Assembly (NCBI GenBank): GCA_050084985.1
Contig: JBITNC010000001.1
Coordinates: forward strand, 203,050,001 to 203,114,000
Reading direction: 5' to 3'
Origin: Nageia nagi
Lineage: Eukaryota > Pinophyta
Length of the DNA: 64,000 nucleotides
Below the pieces are notes generated by a model. The model was not told the DNA's origin. It saw only the letters and a list, made by a program, of their open reading frames with translations, and made no database searches. The position numbers and the translations under genes were made by a program. Of the stretch, positions 1 through 11,912 are shown one piece after another. The stretch's first letter is position 1. Each line of letters opens with the position of its first letter.

Positions 1-318
1 ATAATTATTTAGAGGTGAAGATTTTAGTTATTATTATCTAATTATATATTTAGATTCTTTATGTTCAATTTTAAGTGTATGGAAAGGTACATGCTCATAT
101 TTTGTAATTTAAAATCTTTTAAGTCATATTTTTATTTAAACTATTTTTAAGGAATGGTATATGAACTTGTTCAATTTCATAAAGATATGATTGGTAGATT
201 TTATAATAGGATGATGAGGCTAGATCAACTACCCCATAGAAAAAACAATTACTCAATAGGTATAATACCAAAATAAATCATGACACTATGATTTTCTTGA
301 TAAGAATTTTAAGTGTTG
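1..318. other. Flanking AT-rich DNA, no gene seen
   Basis: No open frame, repeat pair or recognisable domain is visible here. It is the left flank of the LINE-like insertion that begins at about 332. Confidence 0.5.
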
Positions 319-331
319 GGGTGCCTAAGGT

Positions 332-1460
332 TTTTTTTTATTAATGGGTAAATTTTGTATTAATAAAAAAAGGGTGAAATTTATAAGGATATTCACATAC
401 CTTTACAAAATAGCTATCTAAGAAAGAATACAATATTCAAAGTGATACATTATCCTTAATACTACTTCTAAAGTCCCTTCACTTAGTCTACATGTGAAAC
501 CTTAACATGCAAAACATTGGGCTTTACAAATCCCACCAAGTTTATCCTATCAATTTTTATTTTCAAAAATATTTACCTCTCCTTATATACTAGGAGTATT
601 AGAGCATTTCAAATACTAAACTAAAAAATAAAAAATAAAGAAAAACTTTCAAAAACCTAAAAAAACTAACTCATATCTACATAGCCATGCTTGTAGAGTA
701 TGATGTAAGTCCTCCTTAGAAGGATTTCCTTAAAGCTTGGGTTCTTTCCCATCTCCTCAAACTTCTTAATTTTTAGCCCTATTTTGATTCTTACCTCCTT
801 CAGCATATCCTTATGTAGTTATGGAATCATTTCTCTCTTAAAATCCTTTGAAGGATCCTTTTTTATTATTTCTAGTATGGCCAATCTTGAATCTTTATCT
901 AGTTTGGCTTGTGGCCCATCTATAATTTGGCCTACACTACTGTGAGTCTACTACTCTTTTTGGGGCTCTATTATATTTGGTGTATTCCTCTCTAAGGCCT
1001 CACTAATTGGTCTAATCTACAATTAGCTAGGGGAGGCTTGCTCTTCCAATTCTACCACTTAGAAACCTAGGAATTATATTTCATTCTTTCCTAAGATCTC
1101 TTTATCCTATGAAATGTTCTCTATTGGTTGACCAGCTAAACCTCTTAGCCTTTGATATCTTCTTATGGTTCTTAATTGATGAGTATCCTTATCCACTTGT
1201 TGACTATTGGTTTAACTTTGCTATCCTAGGCCTATTGGCTTAGATCCTTCATCACTTAGACTATTGCATGTTCTTTTTATACTCTCTTTACTCTTACTTA
1301 ATGAAGAGAAGTTGCTTTCCTCATATGCATATAGGAGTGTAATTTTATGAATGGAATTCATAGGTTTCTCCTAGTATTCACTTATTACTGGGCTAGGAGT
1401 TCCCTTGCCCTCATTTGGGGACTCCATACCTTTGGAACTTCTAGGGGATCTATCTATTTT
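332..1460 (-). mobile_element. 5'-truncated LINE-like retroposon with A-tail and TSD
   Basis: On the + strand the insertion opens with a T run (331-339), which is the poly-A tail of a minus-strand element. It is bracketed by direct repeats gggtgcctaaggt (319-331) and gggttcctaaggt (1461-1473), 13 bp with one mismatch, as expected of LINE target-site duplication. The minus strand reads as a decayed hydrophilic coding stretch from about 1460 to 670 (stops interrupt it; the last open part includes RRTYIILYKHGYVDMS before a stop), then about 340 bp of AT-rich 3' UTR. No RT or endonuclease motif is present, so family assignment rests on the tail and the TSD. The AT-rich 3' end (ATTAATACAAAATTT then ACCCATTAAT-A-run) resembles that of the larger LINE at 16571. 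Alternative: a processed transcript mobilised by LINE machinery. Confidence 0.6.
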
Positions 1461-1473
1461 GGGTTCCTAAGGT

Positions 1474-2061
1474 ATTTGGTATTTTTTACAAATAAATACA
1501 TATCAAAGAGTTTATATTAACCAATACCAACATTAGTGAAATTGGATACTTTTTCCTTACCCTTTTATTTGTATAATGTGGAAGGGGTAATGGAAGTAAA
1601 TGTAGAAGAAAAAGTGGAAGAAACAAATGTGGAAGTGTAAGTGGAAGTAGAAGTAAGAGCAAAAGTAGATGGTTTATCATAATTGATGATTATCTTGTTC
1701 AATGGTATGAATATTTCAAGGTGAATGGAGTTATTATCATAAAAATTAAATGGATTCAAATCAATAAGAACATAATGGATATTTCCATCATGTTCATACT
1801 TTCAAAAAATATATAGGATGAAAGACATGCGATGGATCTCATGAATATATGGATTTCTAAGAAGGATATTGTACTACAAATTTTCCTTAATGAAATAATG
1901 AAGAATGTGTAATATTTTAACTCCACCTATGATGGGGAGAACTATTATCCCAATGGTAGAACAAGGAGAATCATTAAAGGTTCTTGATATAAGGGCATAT
2001 CCTTTTCATATGATGATAGGATAGAACTTTCATAGTGATATGTCCATCAATAGTGGAAATG

Positions 2062-2097
<36 letters not shown>

Positions 2098-2292
2098 ATA
2101 CATATCCTTTTCATCCAATGATAGGATAGGTGTAATTTCATAATTGTAAAAGGTTAGATTGAGTTTAATGGAATAATAGATACTTTTAATGAAGTTAGCA
2201 AAACCTTCATTATCTTCTTGTTAAAGGTTTATGATTTTGAGAACTTTAATAAATGCTTAGAAATGATGTGGAGATGCATGCATGAGATCATA
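1474..2292. other. Inter-element DNA with purine-rich repeat
   Basis: No gene is recognised. Positions 1578-1672 hold a degenerate GTGGAAGTA-like purine-rich repeat that reads as V-E-rich in one frame and gives spurious minus-strand open frames. A short microsatellite follows at 2062-2098. This DNA is the left flank of element B. Confidence 0.5.
2062..2098. repeat. Compound microsatellite (TA)n(TG)n
   Basis: About nine TA units (2062-2079) run directly into about nine to ten TG units (2079-2098), followed by tatacatatcc. Simple sequence repeat; likely polymorphic in length. Confidence 0.95.
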
Positions 2293-2297
2293 CAAAG

Positions 2298-3005
2298 TGT
2301 AGATGCTAAAAAATAATTTATTATTTATTTAATAAATCATACTTATACTTACAAAATGACTTCTTACAATATTACAAACATCAACATAAATTTGATATTA
2401 TAAAACAATACCATATGCTATATCATTTATCATGGTTCATATTTTAAAATATATTGAATACAACAAAGTTTATATTATTTCTAGATGTCAACCTTCACTC
2501 CTTTTTATGTCCTTGTAAGCTATATATGTGAGTGGAATAGGTTGATCTCCACATATCAAAATTCTTTAATATAATAACATATTTGATAGGTGGTTGTCTG
2601 CCACAATCATCATCAAGCTATCATGTCTTTTGATGCCACATATTTTGATAAATTGTTATACTTTGAGTTCTAAATTTTTTTAATTTTTTTCATACATCAT
2701 AATTCTACTAATTCTTTGTAGCTAATGATGTGTATCTTCTAGATTAAGAATTCCATATTTTGATGGTCAAGCTATTGATTCATGTACACAAAGATCTATT
2801 GTGAACTCATCATAAATTTGATCCAAATTATCTGAATATTCATTGCTATTTATTTTTAGGATTGTTCATACACTTCATATTAGGTTCATATATTTCATGT
2901 ATATTTATTGTAATCTAATATAGTGTTCCTATTCATTTCTTTTTATATTGTAGATCTATTTTTTTTATTATGTATATTTGTATTTTCCATAATTTATAGA
3001 CAACA
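2298..3005 (+). repeat. Element B 5' LTR
   Basis: 708 bp, TG...CA ends, matching 26272-26979 throughout (for example the shared TTTATTATTTATTTAATAAA near the start and ATAATTTATAGAC near the end). A TATA-like stretch, ctatatatgtgagtgg, lies near 2520 with a counterpart near 26495-26510, and may mark the promoter. Confidence 0.88.
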
Positions 3006-3009
3006 TATT

Positions 3010-3027
3010 TGGTGAACCCAACATTCT
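3010..3027 (+). other. Element B primer-binding site
   Basis: TGGTGAACCCAACATTC begins 4 bp after the LTR. The TGG start fits pairing with the CCA end of a tRNA. The same PBS core occurs in element C (TGGTGAACC, minus strand near 49205) and element E (TGGTGAACCCGACGTG, minus strand 34353-34338), linking the three elements. The tRNA species is not assigned. Confidence 0.75.
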
Positions 3028-3068
3028 TACACACCTATATCCCATTCTAGGGCATTCTTTCTTAGGAG

Positions 3069-5163
3069 TTATGAATCCATTTAAGTTATTATATCTTTCC
3101 TTACTTGAGGTTCTTAGAGTAATGGCTCAAGAAAATGATAAAACTAAGATTTATTCTACTTATATTTCAAAGATAAATATATATTAAGAGTAACCTAGGA
3201 CTTTAATAAGTAAGGTCTATTTTGATGAGATCAAGAGAAGTATTAGAAGTAACCCTAATTTACCTATGTAAGAGATTAATCCTAATGATAGAATGGATAC
3301 TGATGAGGATAATGATATTAAATCTACAAGTTCTAGTAAACAAGTGGATATTATTAGATAAACTCCTTATAATATTAATAGATATTTTATTGATTATGAT
3401 TTTGATAATGTAAGTTTGGAAAGCCATGGTGATACTTTTGATAGTGATGCTAGATATAATTCCTAGCCATGTTAGATCAATAAAAGAATTGCTATCTAAT
3501 AAAGAAAGATTGGAGTATTATATTAATAATAATTTTAAAGAGGTTATATATATCTTGACATATTATGAGTTGTTAGAAGAAGATTCACCAACATTACAAT
3601 CATTCAATAGTTTATTTTCTTATGAAAATCTAGGATCTAAAAAATTAAGAGTTTTTACTACAAAGAAGAATACTACTAACAATGTGAAATATACACATGT
3701 TGCTACTAGTATGGAAGTATAGGATATGGATCCCCAAAAATATGTGATGATCAAGGATCTTAATGAGGAAAGAAAGGCCAAATCTAAACATCTAGTAACT
3801 CAATTTGAATATCATTATCTAGGTATGCTCCTTGAAAGTTCTAATAGGAAAAAATATAGGGGTAGGTTGGTTAATGATGAAAATGTAGTACATATTGCTA
3901 AATAACTTTCTACTATAATTAATAGCACTTATAAACATAATCCTAGTTGGTGAAAAGAAGAGCATGAGATAAAACATGATACTATTTTAGATGTTTAATA
4001 AGATGATAACTTTAAAAATGATAATGAGGAACAACAACTAGCATTTATGTTACAATTGGTTGATAAACTTGAACATGAAAAACTACATTGGATTGGGCCA
4101 TTTCTAGAACTTAAAGAGGCTAAAATTAGAAAGAAAATAATAAATAAACCACCCTCTCAAACTAGAAATGCATCACCTCTAACCCCACCACCACCCCTAA
4201 AGACTAATATACCTATAATGAAAAATCAACAACCAAAATAATCTTCTATAGTGCTAAATATAGGAAAAACAATGGATGAAAGGATTGAAAAATTAGAAAA
4301 AGAATTGCTTAATGATGGTGAAGATTATTTCTTATTTTTTTTAAATAATCCATTAACTAATAGAAATATTTCTAAAATTCCTTTGGTAAAAAGAGTCTTA
4401 AATTCATGAAATTTTATGGTTTACAAGATCCAAAAATGCATGTTAGAAAATTTCAAAAGGAAGCTATGGAATATGTTCATGATAGAGATATGCTTGCAAA
4501 ATTATTTTCAAGTAGTTTAAAGGATGATGCATTGAAATGGTACTTTAGTATTCTTGAAAAGAGTATTGATAAGTATGAAGATTTGATACATAAATTCTTG
4601 AAACAATTTATATATAATATCACCAAAAAAATATATCTCTAATCATGGATTGACATTACTTGGAATGATAGATATTTTTTTTAAAAAAGGAATATTGTAT
4701 CAAGCAAACTTATAAGAAATATTATCAAAAATCTCTATCAATTTTGAAAATAATTTTGCATACACTTGAGGTTTCTTTTTCATTTTCTTTTTAGAATATC
4801 TTTATGATAGAGATATGTTCATGAAACAAATGATAAATCTCAAGTAAATGAAAAAGGAACCTCAAAGGCATGAAAAGAAAGTTGAAGTTGCTATAGCTAG
4901 TGTTTATAGAAACAAGAATAGACCATAAAGGAGATTTACAAATATAACCAATATTATTGATAATATTCTTAATGTGTTATTAAAATAAGAACTTATTGAG
5001 ATTCAACCAATGGTTCAATATCACTTCCCTTATGGTGTTCCTAAAAATTATATATATGAATAATTTTGCAATTATCATAGGACACAAGGGACTTAACAAG
5101 AAATTGCAAGGTTTTAAGGAATATCATTTACAATTTGATTGACAAGAAACAAATTTGTATACT
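3069..5163 (+). pseudogene. Element B gag, 5' part, interrupted by element A
   Basis: Capsid/nucleocapsid polyprotein relic. The likely start is ATGAATCCATTT at 3069, because element C has the equivalent ATG at 49145. Several stops and frame changes break the frame. The best domain is the capsid-type Retrotrans_gag region at 4406-4642 (FYGLQDPKMHVRKF then LKDDALKWYFSILEKSI), closely matched by C (near 47850) and E (near 33050). A knuckle-like CNYHRTQGT follows at about 5068-5095. The reading frame stops abruptly at 5163, where element A is inserted, and resumes after 16119. N-terminal part is acidic, rich in D, N and S. Not functional. Confidence 0.75.
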
Positions 5164-6001
5164 TGTAGACACCTAAAAATGTCCCTTTTTAACTAGTAAA
5201 CATTGGAATAATCATAACTCTTTGTGATAATATAAAATAGGTTTAAAAACCATATTATTGGATATCTCTCATCATGTACATGCAAAACAAGTGGTCACAT
5301 GACCCATTTTTGATAAAAATTAGCTATTTGGTGATCATTTTAATATTGTTATAAAAATTGAAAACCAGTCGCTAATGACCCAAAACAAATGCTGACATTT
5401 TAGGATGATCATCGGCATCTGCCTAGTAATCGTCAGTGACTCTGTAACAGTCGAACAAGAAACCAAAATAGTAAAACAAAGTTGTAACATCTCATTCTTC
5501 CAAGATGATGTGGATAGAGGGGGTCAGTTACGACCTATGGTGGCTATTCACTCCCCCTTACCAACCTTGGAAAACCTCACCCAAAATCTATAAATACAAG
5601 CCAAAACAAAGCAATAGGGACCCAATTTTTGAAGTAGGGTAATGCTGCCAAAATCTTGTGAGCTCATACCTTTTATTATTTTATGCTAGCTTCAATTTAA
5701 TACATGTCATACATAGATGCTTTGATGTTATTATCTTTTGCATGTGTGTAGGATTTGCAGGTTGTTCATATTAAGGAGAGAAGCAAGCAAATCAAAAACA
5801 ATGGAGATCTAATACTCTTATTTTGGCAAATGGCATTTGTAAAAGTCCCTTCAAGGAAAAATTGTAGTTTGAGCTAAAAATCAATATCAATTTACAATTA
5901 CAACATTTCTACCTATTTTACATAATTTGAGGTTTAGTGAAAATCTAAGAATAATTGTATTTTATGTTATTCTACATTCCAGCTCTATTTTCACTGTAAC
6001 A
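5164..6001 (+). repeat. Element A 5' LTR
   Basis: 838 bp, starts TGTAGACACC, ends ACTGTAACA. The TATA box ctataaat at 5588-5595 is also present in the other copy. The region 5368-5460 is the richest in C/T and G/A differences from the 3' LTR and seems to derive from GCCGG-containing sequence. An open frame at 5405-5593 is a by-product of LTR sequence, not a gene. Confidence 0.93.
5588..5595 (+). promoter_or_regulatory. TATA box in element A 5' LTR
   Basis: ctataaat, preceded by a C-rich stretch (cactccccctt) and followed by aagccaaaacaaa; conserved at 15705-15712 in the 3' LTR. Position about 425 bp into the LTR is plausible for a U3/R boundary. Transcription start is inferred, not shown. 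Confidence 0.6.
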
Positions 6002-6004
6002 TTC

Positions 6005-6021
6005 TGGTGCTAGAAGGAGGG
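6005..6021 (+). other. Element A primer-binding site
   Basis: TGGTGCTAGAAGGAGGG starts 3 bp after the 5' LTR. It has the TGG start needed to pair with a tRNA CCA end and differs completely from the PBS of B, C and E, so A belongs to another family. tRNA identity not assigned. Confidence 0.7.
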
Positions 6022-6149
6022 CCCTCCAATAATAGGGAGGATTTCTATGTTCAAATATAGTTGTTCCTATTTTGTTCACTAATTTTGATTGAGTTATTCC
6101 ATCTACTCACTTTAAAATTTTTACTATGTTTTTACAGTATATTTGTTGC

Positions 6150-6340
6150 AGAAACACCAGCGATTGGAATTGGATGTTGGTGACTCAAAAGGAATGCCAA
6201 TGATTTACAAAGTAATCCAGATTAAACATTGGCAATTTCATCATAAACACCAATTATTGAAATAGAATGCTTATGACTTAACTAAAATACCAGCAACTCT
6301 AATAGAATGCCAGCGACCCAAACATAGGTCCTACTATATC
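6150..6340 (+). repeat. Degenerate CCAGCGAC / ATGCCAGC motif cluster
   Basis: Short phrases related to the GC motif of the A LTR recur here: accagcgattggaa, ttggtgactcaaaaggaatg, accagcaactctaatagaat and gccagcgacccaaac. They look like decayed copies of one motif (roughly GCCGGCGACTC with an aaNgaatg linker) spaced by about 30-50 bp in the A leader. Confidence 0.5.
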
Positions 6341-6690
6341 CCTTTTTTTGCACCAGTTGACGTTTATACACTAAATAAAAAAGGGTAAAATTCGTATTTG
6401 CTTTTTGGATTTATGTTTTCAGAGTGCATATAAGAATGGGTAGAAAAGGTTAAATGCATGTTTTTTATTAATTTACTTTATGTAAAATGTTATGTATTTA
6501 TTTTCATGTTTTGGGTGAAGGGTACGTACACATTAATACTTTTTATCTTGTCTACTTATGCTCTCCCTTTGCACTTCGTGTTATATAAGGTGACCAGAAT
6601 AGACTTGATAAGAAGGAGTAATTAATTTTTATTTTCTTTCACATTCACACTATCATTAATTTAGTTAATTTATCCACACATAATGACTTC

Positions 6691-7200
6691 TTACCAAGTC
6701 TACCCTTACCACTCCATTGGAGGTCGAAGGGATATGTGACTAGTACGAGGAGGTAATTTACTACACATAATACTTCCATAATTGGAAGGAGTAAATAAAT
6801 CACACTTAATTTGGAATGAACTTAAGAAAAATAAATCAAGTTTTGAGTAGTATAAATCATATTAAAAGGTTAATGAATTGGAGGGATTTGAATACACTAA
6901 GTACTTTCACTTAACAAAGTATGCTCTCACTTTTGCGCTTCAAGTGATCTTAAGTGATCAGAAATAAGTTAAGTGAAAGAGGTAAAATTTATTCACATCT
7001 TATTTGGAAATATACTTCACATTAACATTTTTAAAGATGTCTGCCCTTACCACTCCATTGGAGGTCGAAGGGATATGTGACTCTTGGAGGAGTAATTGAA
7101 CCTCAATTAATTTATCTACACTTAATGGCTTTTTACTAAGTCTACTCTTACCACTCCATTGGAGGTCAAAGAGATATGTGACTAGTAAGAAGAGGAAATT
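6691..7200 (+). repeat. Leader repeat of element A, three copies with hairpin core
   Basis: A block of about 45 bp, CTTACCACTCCATTGGAGGT followed by CGAAGGGATATGTGACTAGT, occurs at about 6705-6745, 7046-7083 and 7147-7187. Its core CCACTCCATTGGAGG can fold as CCtCC/GGaGG-type stem around AT. Copies lie between the PBS and gag, where packaging or translation signals would be expected. Flanking phrases (aagaagaggaaatttatcaca and gaggaggtaatttactacac) also recur, so the original unit may have been longer. Confidence 0.75.
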
Positions 7201-7484
7201 TATCACATATAAAACTTCCACAGCTGAAAGGAGTTAATGAACATCATTAAGAGGTTGGATAATGAATCATATTATAATTAAAAAAGAACAATGGGGTTTA
7301 TTAAGGTCAAAGATCCACTTAAAATAAACTTTTGATTGTATCACATTAAGATAAGATAAGTAAATGGACATGAATGTTTGGGAGGGTAGTATGCATAAAT
7401 GTATTTTACTTGTTTAAATGCATTTCATAAGGCCTTAAAGGAATTTTATCATTATGAGGTTTGTTTTGGTTGCACTTTTGAATT

Positions 7485-8696
7485 ATGTTTCTTTTTTCTA
7501 TCAAAGTAAAACCAAAAATACAAAGACTATGGTCACATCTTGCCAAGACAACCTTAGATACATATTCTACTTCAAAGGTTATGAAGAGTGATTTTTATAT
7601 TGACATTGAAAAACTTTTATCATACTTAGCAGAGATAGAACAATGTACCATACCTCTTCTTCAATCATCAAAAAGCCTTGTTAGATCCCATGAAGAGTTA
7701 GAGTATAGTTATTCCATTCCTTCACCCTCGTCATGGGATGAATATGATATTAAAGAAGAGGAGGTTGATATGAATCTTGAGGATCTTTCAGAGCATTCTT
7801 CAGAATTGCAATTTCATTCTCCTCCCCTTCTAGAGGCTATAAGACCTTCTATCGATTCCCATGAATCTCATAATATTCTTGAGTTCAAGGATGAAACTTG
7901 TTCACTCTCATCATAGGTAGAAATTGAAGAGCCTCACATAAGAATTAAAAAATACATAGATTGTATTATTGAATCTCAAGAATTTCAATCACAAAGAAAT
8001 GAAAAATATAAAAATAAAATTTCCAAAGCTAACACACATGAGCTTAGGAATGAACATCCATGTGGGGAAACAACACATCATGATAATGATACAAAATTTT
8101 ATGAGGATGAATGTTGTTAAAACCCACTAAAAATACCTTCAAAATATCAAACTAACTTGATAAAAAATTGGGAATGTGATAAAAAAGATAGCCCTATAAC
8201 AAGTAAATTACTTAGGAATATTTTCTGTGATGAAAAAGCTAAGAATATTTTGCAAAGGGAATCTCATAAACAACAACAAGCATGTTCTTCTCACGATCAA
8301 CATGACAAAACCTTCAATGAGTTTGTCGACAAAATGAGACAAGAAGAGATAAGACAAAAGCATGATGTAAAAGCTTATGCAAACCAAAAGAGTCAAGCTT
8401 GGGCACAATTATCATCACCACTTAATTACCAAGTTTGGAGATATCAAGACTCTTACTCTATTCAACAAAGAGAATTGCCTCTCAAAAGTTTAGATTATCA
8501 ACCTCAAAGCTTCTCTTCACAAGCTAGGATAACTAACCCCACCTATCAAAAAACACTTCATAGGGCTAGGTCTTGTATGGAAGATTTTGATAGAATGACC
8601 TTGTATTTAGTAAGAACCTCACAAACAAATCCTCATTGTAAGATCTCAAACAAATTCTTCTATGATCCTTACCCCTATGAGAAACCCTCATCATAA
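7485..8696 (+). pseudogene. Element A gag N-terminal extension, two stops
   Basis: One reading frame, broken by stops at 7914-7916 and about 8118, carries a hydrophilic protein. The first part (143 codons) is Ser/Glu-rich with acidic runs (DIKEEEVD); the last part (8157-8696, 179 codons) is Gln/Lys-rich. No known domain is recognised. Its place between the leader and the capsid-like region, in the same orientation, suggests an N-terminal extension of gag. It ends shortly before the coiled-coil segment at 8708, which is in another frame, so an indel has probably separated them. ATG at 7485 is the first in-frame start but the real start is uncertain. Confidence 0.55.
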
Positions 8697-8707
8697 GAAA
8701 GATGTAG

Positions 8708-10186
8708 AAAGCTTTAGCTAAACAATTCAGGGTAGGAGAGATACCCTCTTTTGCAGAGTTAGAGGCAAAGAGAAAACACATAGAGAGAGATTATGAAGAA
8801 ACTATAAACTTTAGTAAAAGATATGAAGATGTTCAAAGTAAGTTAGAAGAGGAAGCCAAACTTAAAGAAAAGAATATAGAACTCAAAGAAAAAGAAAAGC
8901 AAGAGCTTGAAAAACAACGACAAATTTTTTATAAGGTAAAACAAGAATTTCGAGATAGTTGGTTACTTCATGAGAAGTCTCAACAAAATAAAGTACAACC
9001 ATATACAACTCTTAGAAATCCAATGCAAGGGCATCATTTACCTTCTAATCTTCCATCATTATCATCTTCATCATTGTTATTAAGATCTCCTTCTGATGAT
9101 GAATCTTATAATTCAGACATGAAGTTAGAAAGAAACACCAATCATAGAAGATATCAAAAACATCCTTAGGGTAGTTGGATAGATAAAGAATTAGAAGATT
9201 TCATGAAGGATTTTATGAATAAAGAAATGAACATATCAAGGTTCAAGAAGTTGACATATGATAATATTTGCAATGAACCCATCCATCCAAGTGTCCCTAA
9301 GAAGAAATTACCTTACAACTTTAAAATACCTAAGATAATTCCTTTTACAGGAAATAAGGATCCTAAGGAACATTTAAGGTGGTTTAAGTTTTCAAATTAC
9401 CTAATTTATAATGATGAGGACTTGATGATACATTTGTTCCCCATGACACTTGCATCCCAAGCCTTGGAATGGTATAATAATTTTCCACAACATAGTATTT
9501 ATTTATTTCCTCAATTGGCAAACTTGTTCTTACAACATTTTAGGATTTATATCAAAGAGGAATCTTCTATTATGGATCTTGTAGAACTAAAACAATCTCA
9601 AAATGAATCAATTGTTGACTTTGTTTCACAATGGAGGGATATACTCTATGGCATGCCCTATACCTTACCTCAGGAGGAGTTAGTTAAATTATTCAGTCAA
9701 AATTGTTTAAGGCCTATAGCTAGTATATTACAAATCCAACAATATAATACTCTCGAAGAAGTTATTGCTCAAGCAGTTATAATTGAAAAGGTCAAGATTA
9801 AATACAGTGAAATAAAAATTACAAGAAAAGAAAAATATAACAAAAATGAGTATTGTAATTATCACCATCAAAGGGGTCATAGTACAAAAAATTATCTAGC
9901 ATTGAGAAATAGAACTCAAAATTCAATCAAAGATAATAACTTGGAAGGTGAAGACTATACTTCTATTCCAGATCAAAATTTGAAAAATTATCAAGACTCA
10001 CTTCCTTCATATCAAGTAAATACAATATCTATTGTACCTAATTATAGTCAAGTGACACCCACTTGGAATCCAAGTAATCAACCTATTATAAGAATAGTTG
10101 GAGTTGATACTAGAATGCAAAACATACAAGAAAAACAAATTGATATATCATATAACCAAAATCCAAAATGTGAGTTCCTCCATTGA
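8708..10186 (+). pseudogene. Element A gag: coiled coil, capsid domain and knuckle remnant
   Basis: A single frame from 8708 to the stop at 10184-10186, broken once by TAG near 9168. Codons at about 8760-8950 are Lys/Glu-rich with heptad-like spacing (KLEEEAKLKEKNIELKEKEK), a likely coiled coil. From 9203 an uninterrupted 327-codon stretch holds the Retrotrans_gag capsid domain: IPFTGNKDPKEHLRWFK, ALEWYNNFPQHSI, then a QSQNESIVDFVSQWRDI segment typical of plant Ty3/Gypsy gag. A knuckle-like CNYHHQRGHSTKNY lies near 9855-9895; its last Cys position is lost. It would assemble the virus-like particle. Its stop overlaps the protease frame. Confidence 0.85.
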
Positions 10187-10971
10187 TACATCAGCCTATA
10201 ATTTCTTTTTATGACCATGAGAGACAACCAAACAAGGGACTTCAAGGGTTATATCCACCTCTCCATGTCATCAGTAAAGTAAATGGTAAAATTGTTAAGA
10301 GGATATTAGTAGATGAAGGGTTAGATGTCAATATCATATCTACATTGGCATATCACAAATTGAATCTTCCTTTCTCTCATATTTCTTTACCATCATTACA
10401 AATAAAGGCATTTAATAATGCCTTATGTTCAACAGTAGGGTTGATAATGTTACCCATCACCATTGGATGTAAGACGATACAAACATCATTATATATCATT
10501 GAAGGGAACATTGAACAATATAATATTCTTCTACGTAGACCATGGATTCAAGAAATGGAATGTGTCCCATCTACATTTCATGGCTATCTAAAATACATTC
10601 ATGAGGGAGTACTCTATTGTGTACGAAGAGATGAAAATTTGTACTCACATTATAATATTACAAAATCATCAAAAATGAAACCTCCTATGCAAAATTTAAA
10701 GGGGAAATCATCATCCACCTTTGCTAGGCAAGGGCATAATCATAAAGATATGAGATGGAAATTAAAATCCAAAGATGATTACAATGATGGAATGCAATCA
10801 TTGGAACAACCTAAGAGGGTGGTAGATCATATGATGAAAGAAAACCTAAATCCTAAGTCAATAAAATATGATAAGTATGGACATCATGTTTATCAGCATC
10901 ACTTGGGGCATAATACTAAACATTGCCACCAATTAAATCATGACCTTCATGATCTGATGGATGATAGATGA
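10174..10971 (+). pseudogene. Element A aspartic protease (PR), frame-shifted from gag
   Basis: Retroviral-type aspartyl protease that would cut the gag polyprotein. The catalytic region is ILVDEGLDVNIISTLAY (about 10300-10350), where the usual DSG/DGG is D-E-G, so the catalytic Asp is kept but the second position is changed. The flap and C-terminal part follow, ending with a RPWIQEMECVPSTFHGYLKY segment typical of plant Ty3/Gypsy protease. The frame opens after a stop at 10171-10173 and overlaps the end of gag in another frame. No ATG opens it, so it was probably continuous with gag before an indel, or reached by frameshifting. It ends in TGA before a second knuckle-like HHLGHNTKHC segment. 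No RT follows. Confidence 0.8.
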
Positions 10972-11094
10972 TTTGGAGTAGATATACTTTTATTGATAGA
11001 TAACAATTTACATCATCTACAAAATACATATATACATTCCACACAATTAAACAATGATAAATTATGTTATTTGCATAAGAATATTCAATCTCCT

Positions 11095-11192
11095 TCACAT
11101 CGTTCACATTGGGGCAATCGTCCCCCATCTTACTTTTGATATCCTCATGTTTTACATAGATCACATTGGGGCAATTGCCCTCCATCATCAAA
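11095..11192 (+). repeat. Two copies of a TCACATTGGGGCAATYG unit
   Basis: tcacattggggcaatcgtcc at about 11105 and tcacattggggcaattgccc at about 11161, each followed by a C/T-rich tail ending in ccatc. Unit spacing is about 57 bp. The first copy contains GGGGCAATCGTCCCC, able to form a short GGGG/CCCC hairpin. Confidence 0.75.
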
Positions 11193-11799
11193 AAAAAAAA
11201 ATCATTAAAACATGATATAGAAATCACACAAACATCAAAATATGATTGAAAACTAAAATGATCATATCTGATTTTAAAATAGGCTATAATATGTTTATTG
11301 CATTTCCATGTCTTCCCCTTTTTCCACCTCATATTCATCCCCCATTATGTTGGAATATTTGAGTATTAGATTATATTCTAACAATTCATCAAGGCATATA
11401 TACTATACATTATCCATTATCACTTCCATACCATTATACAAATATGTTTAATACTTATTGTAAAAGAAATAGTTTATGAAATTAATATTCTTATTGACTT
11501 TACCAACCTTCATCATGAACTTTTTGAAACTTTGGATGATAAACAAATATTAATATGATACACTTAAGGTTATTATAGACTCGTACACATCTTCACATTT
11601 AAATAATCTTAAAATAGTCAAGAATGAGGTGTTACAAGAGCATGATTTTGAGCAAAAGTATTACATGTTCATCTTATTATTCGCTTCATCTTGAACCCAA
11701 GAATCATTTGATAGTTAAAAAAAAAAAAGAGATGACAAAAGTAAAAAAAAAAAAAAATTTACTACATTATATCAATTATTCTTGGGTGATTACAATATC

Positions 11800-11912
11800 C
11801 TCTACCAGGGCTATGGACGCCTGACTAGCAGTAGAGCAAGGTTGTAGCGGGATCGAGGGGTTAATCCTCATCGAGGCTATGGATGCCTATCTAGCAATGG
11901 GGCATACCTTAT
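11800..11912 (+). repeat. Two copies of GGCTATGGAYGCCT unit, GC-richer island
   Basis: Around 11808 and 11873 the phrases ctatggacgcctgactagca and ctatggatgcctatctagca recur about 65 bp apart, with gatcgaggggttaatcctcatcgagg between them, itself an imperfect inverted repeat (GAGG/CCTC). The island is visibly richer in G+C than its surroundings. Confidence 0.7.

Noticed and set aside
6005-6021. Naming the tRNA primers of elements A, B, C and E
   Set aside because: The TGG starts are clear, but matching the full 3' ends to particular tRNAs needs a tRNA set that I cannot consult.
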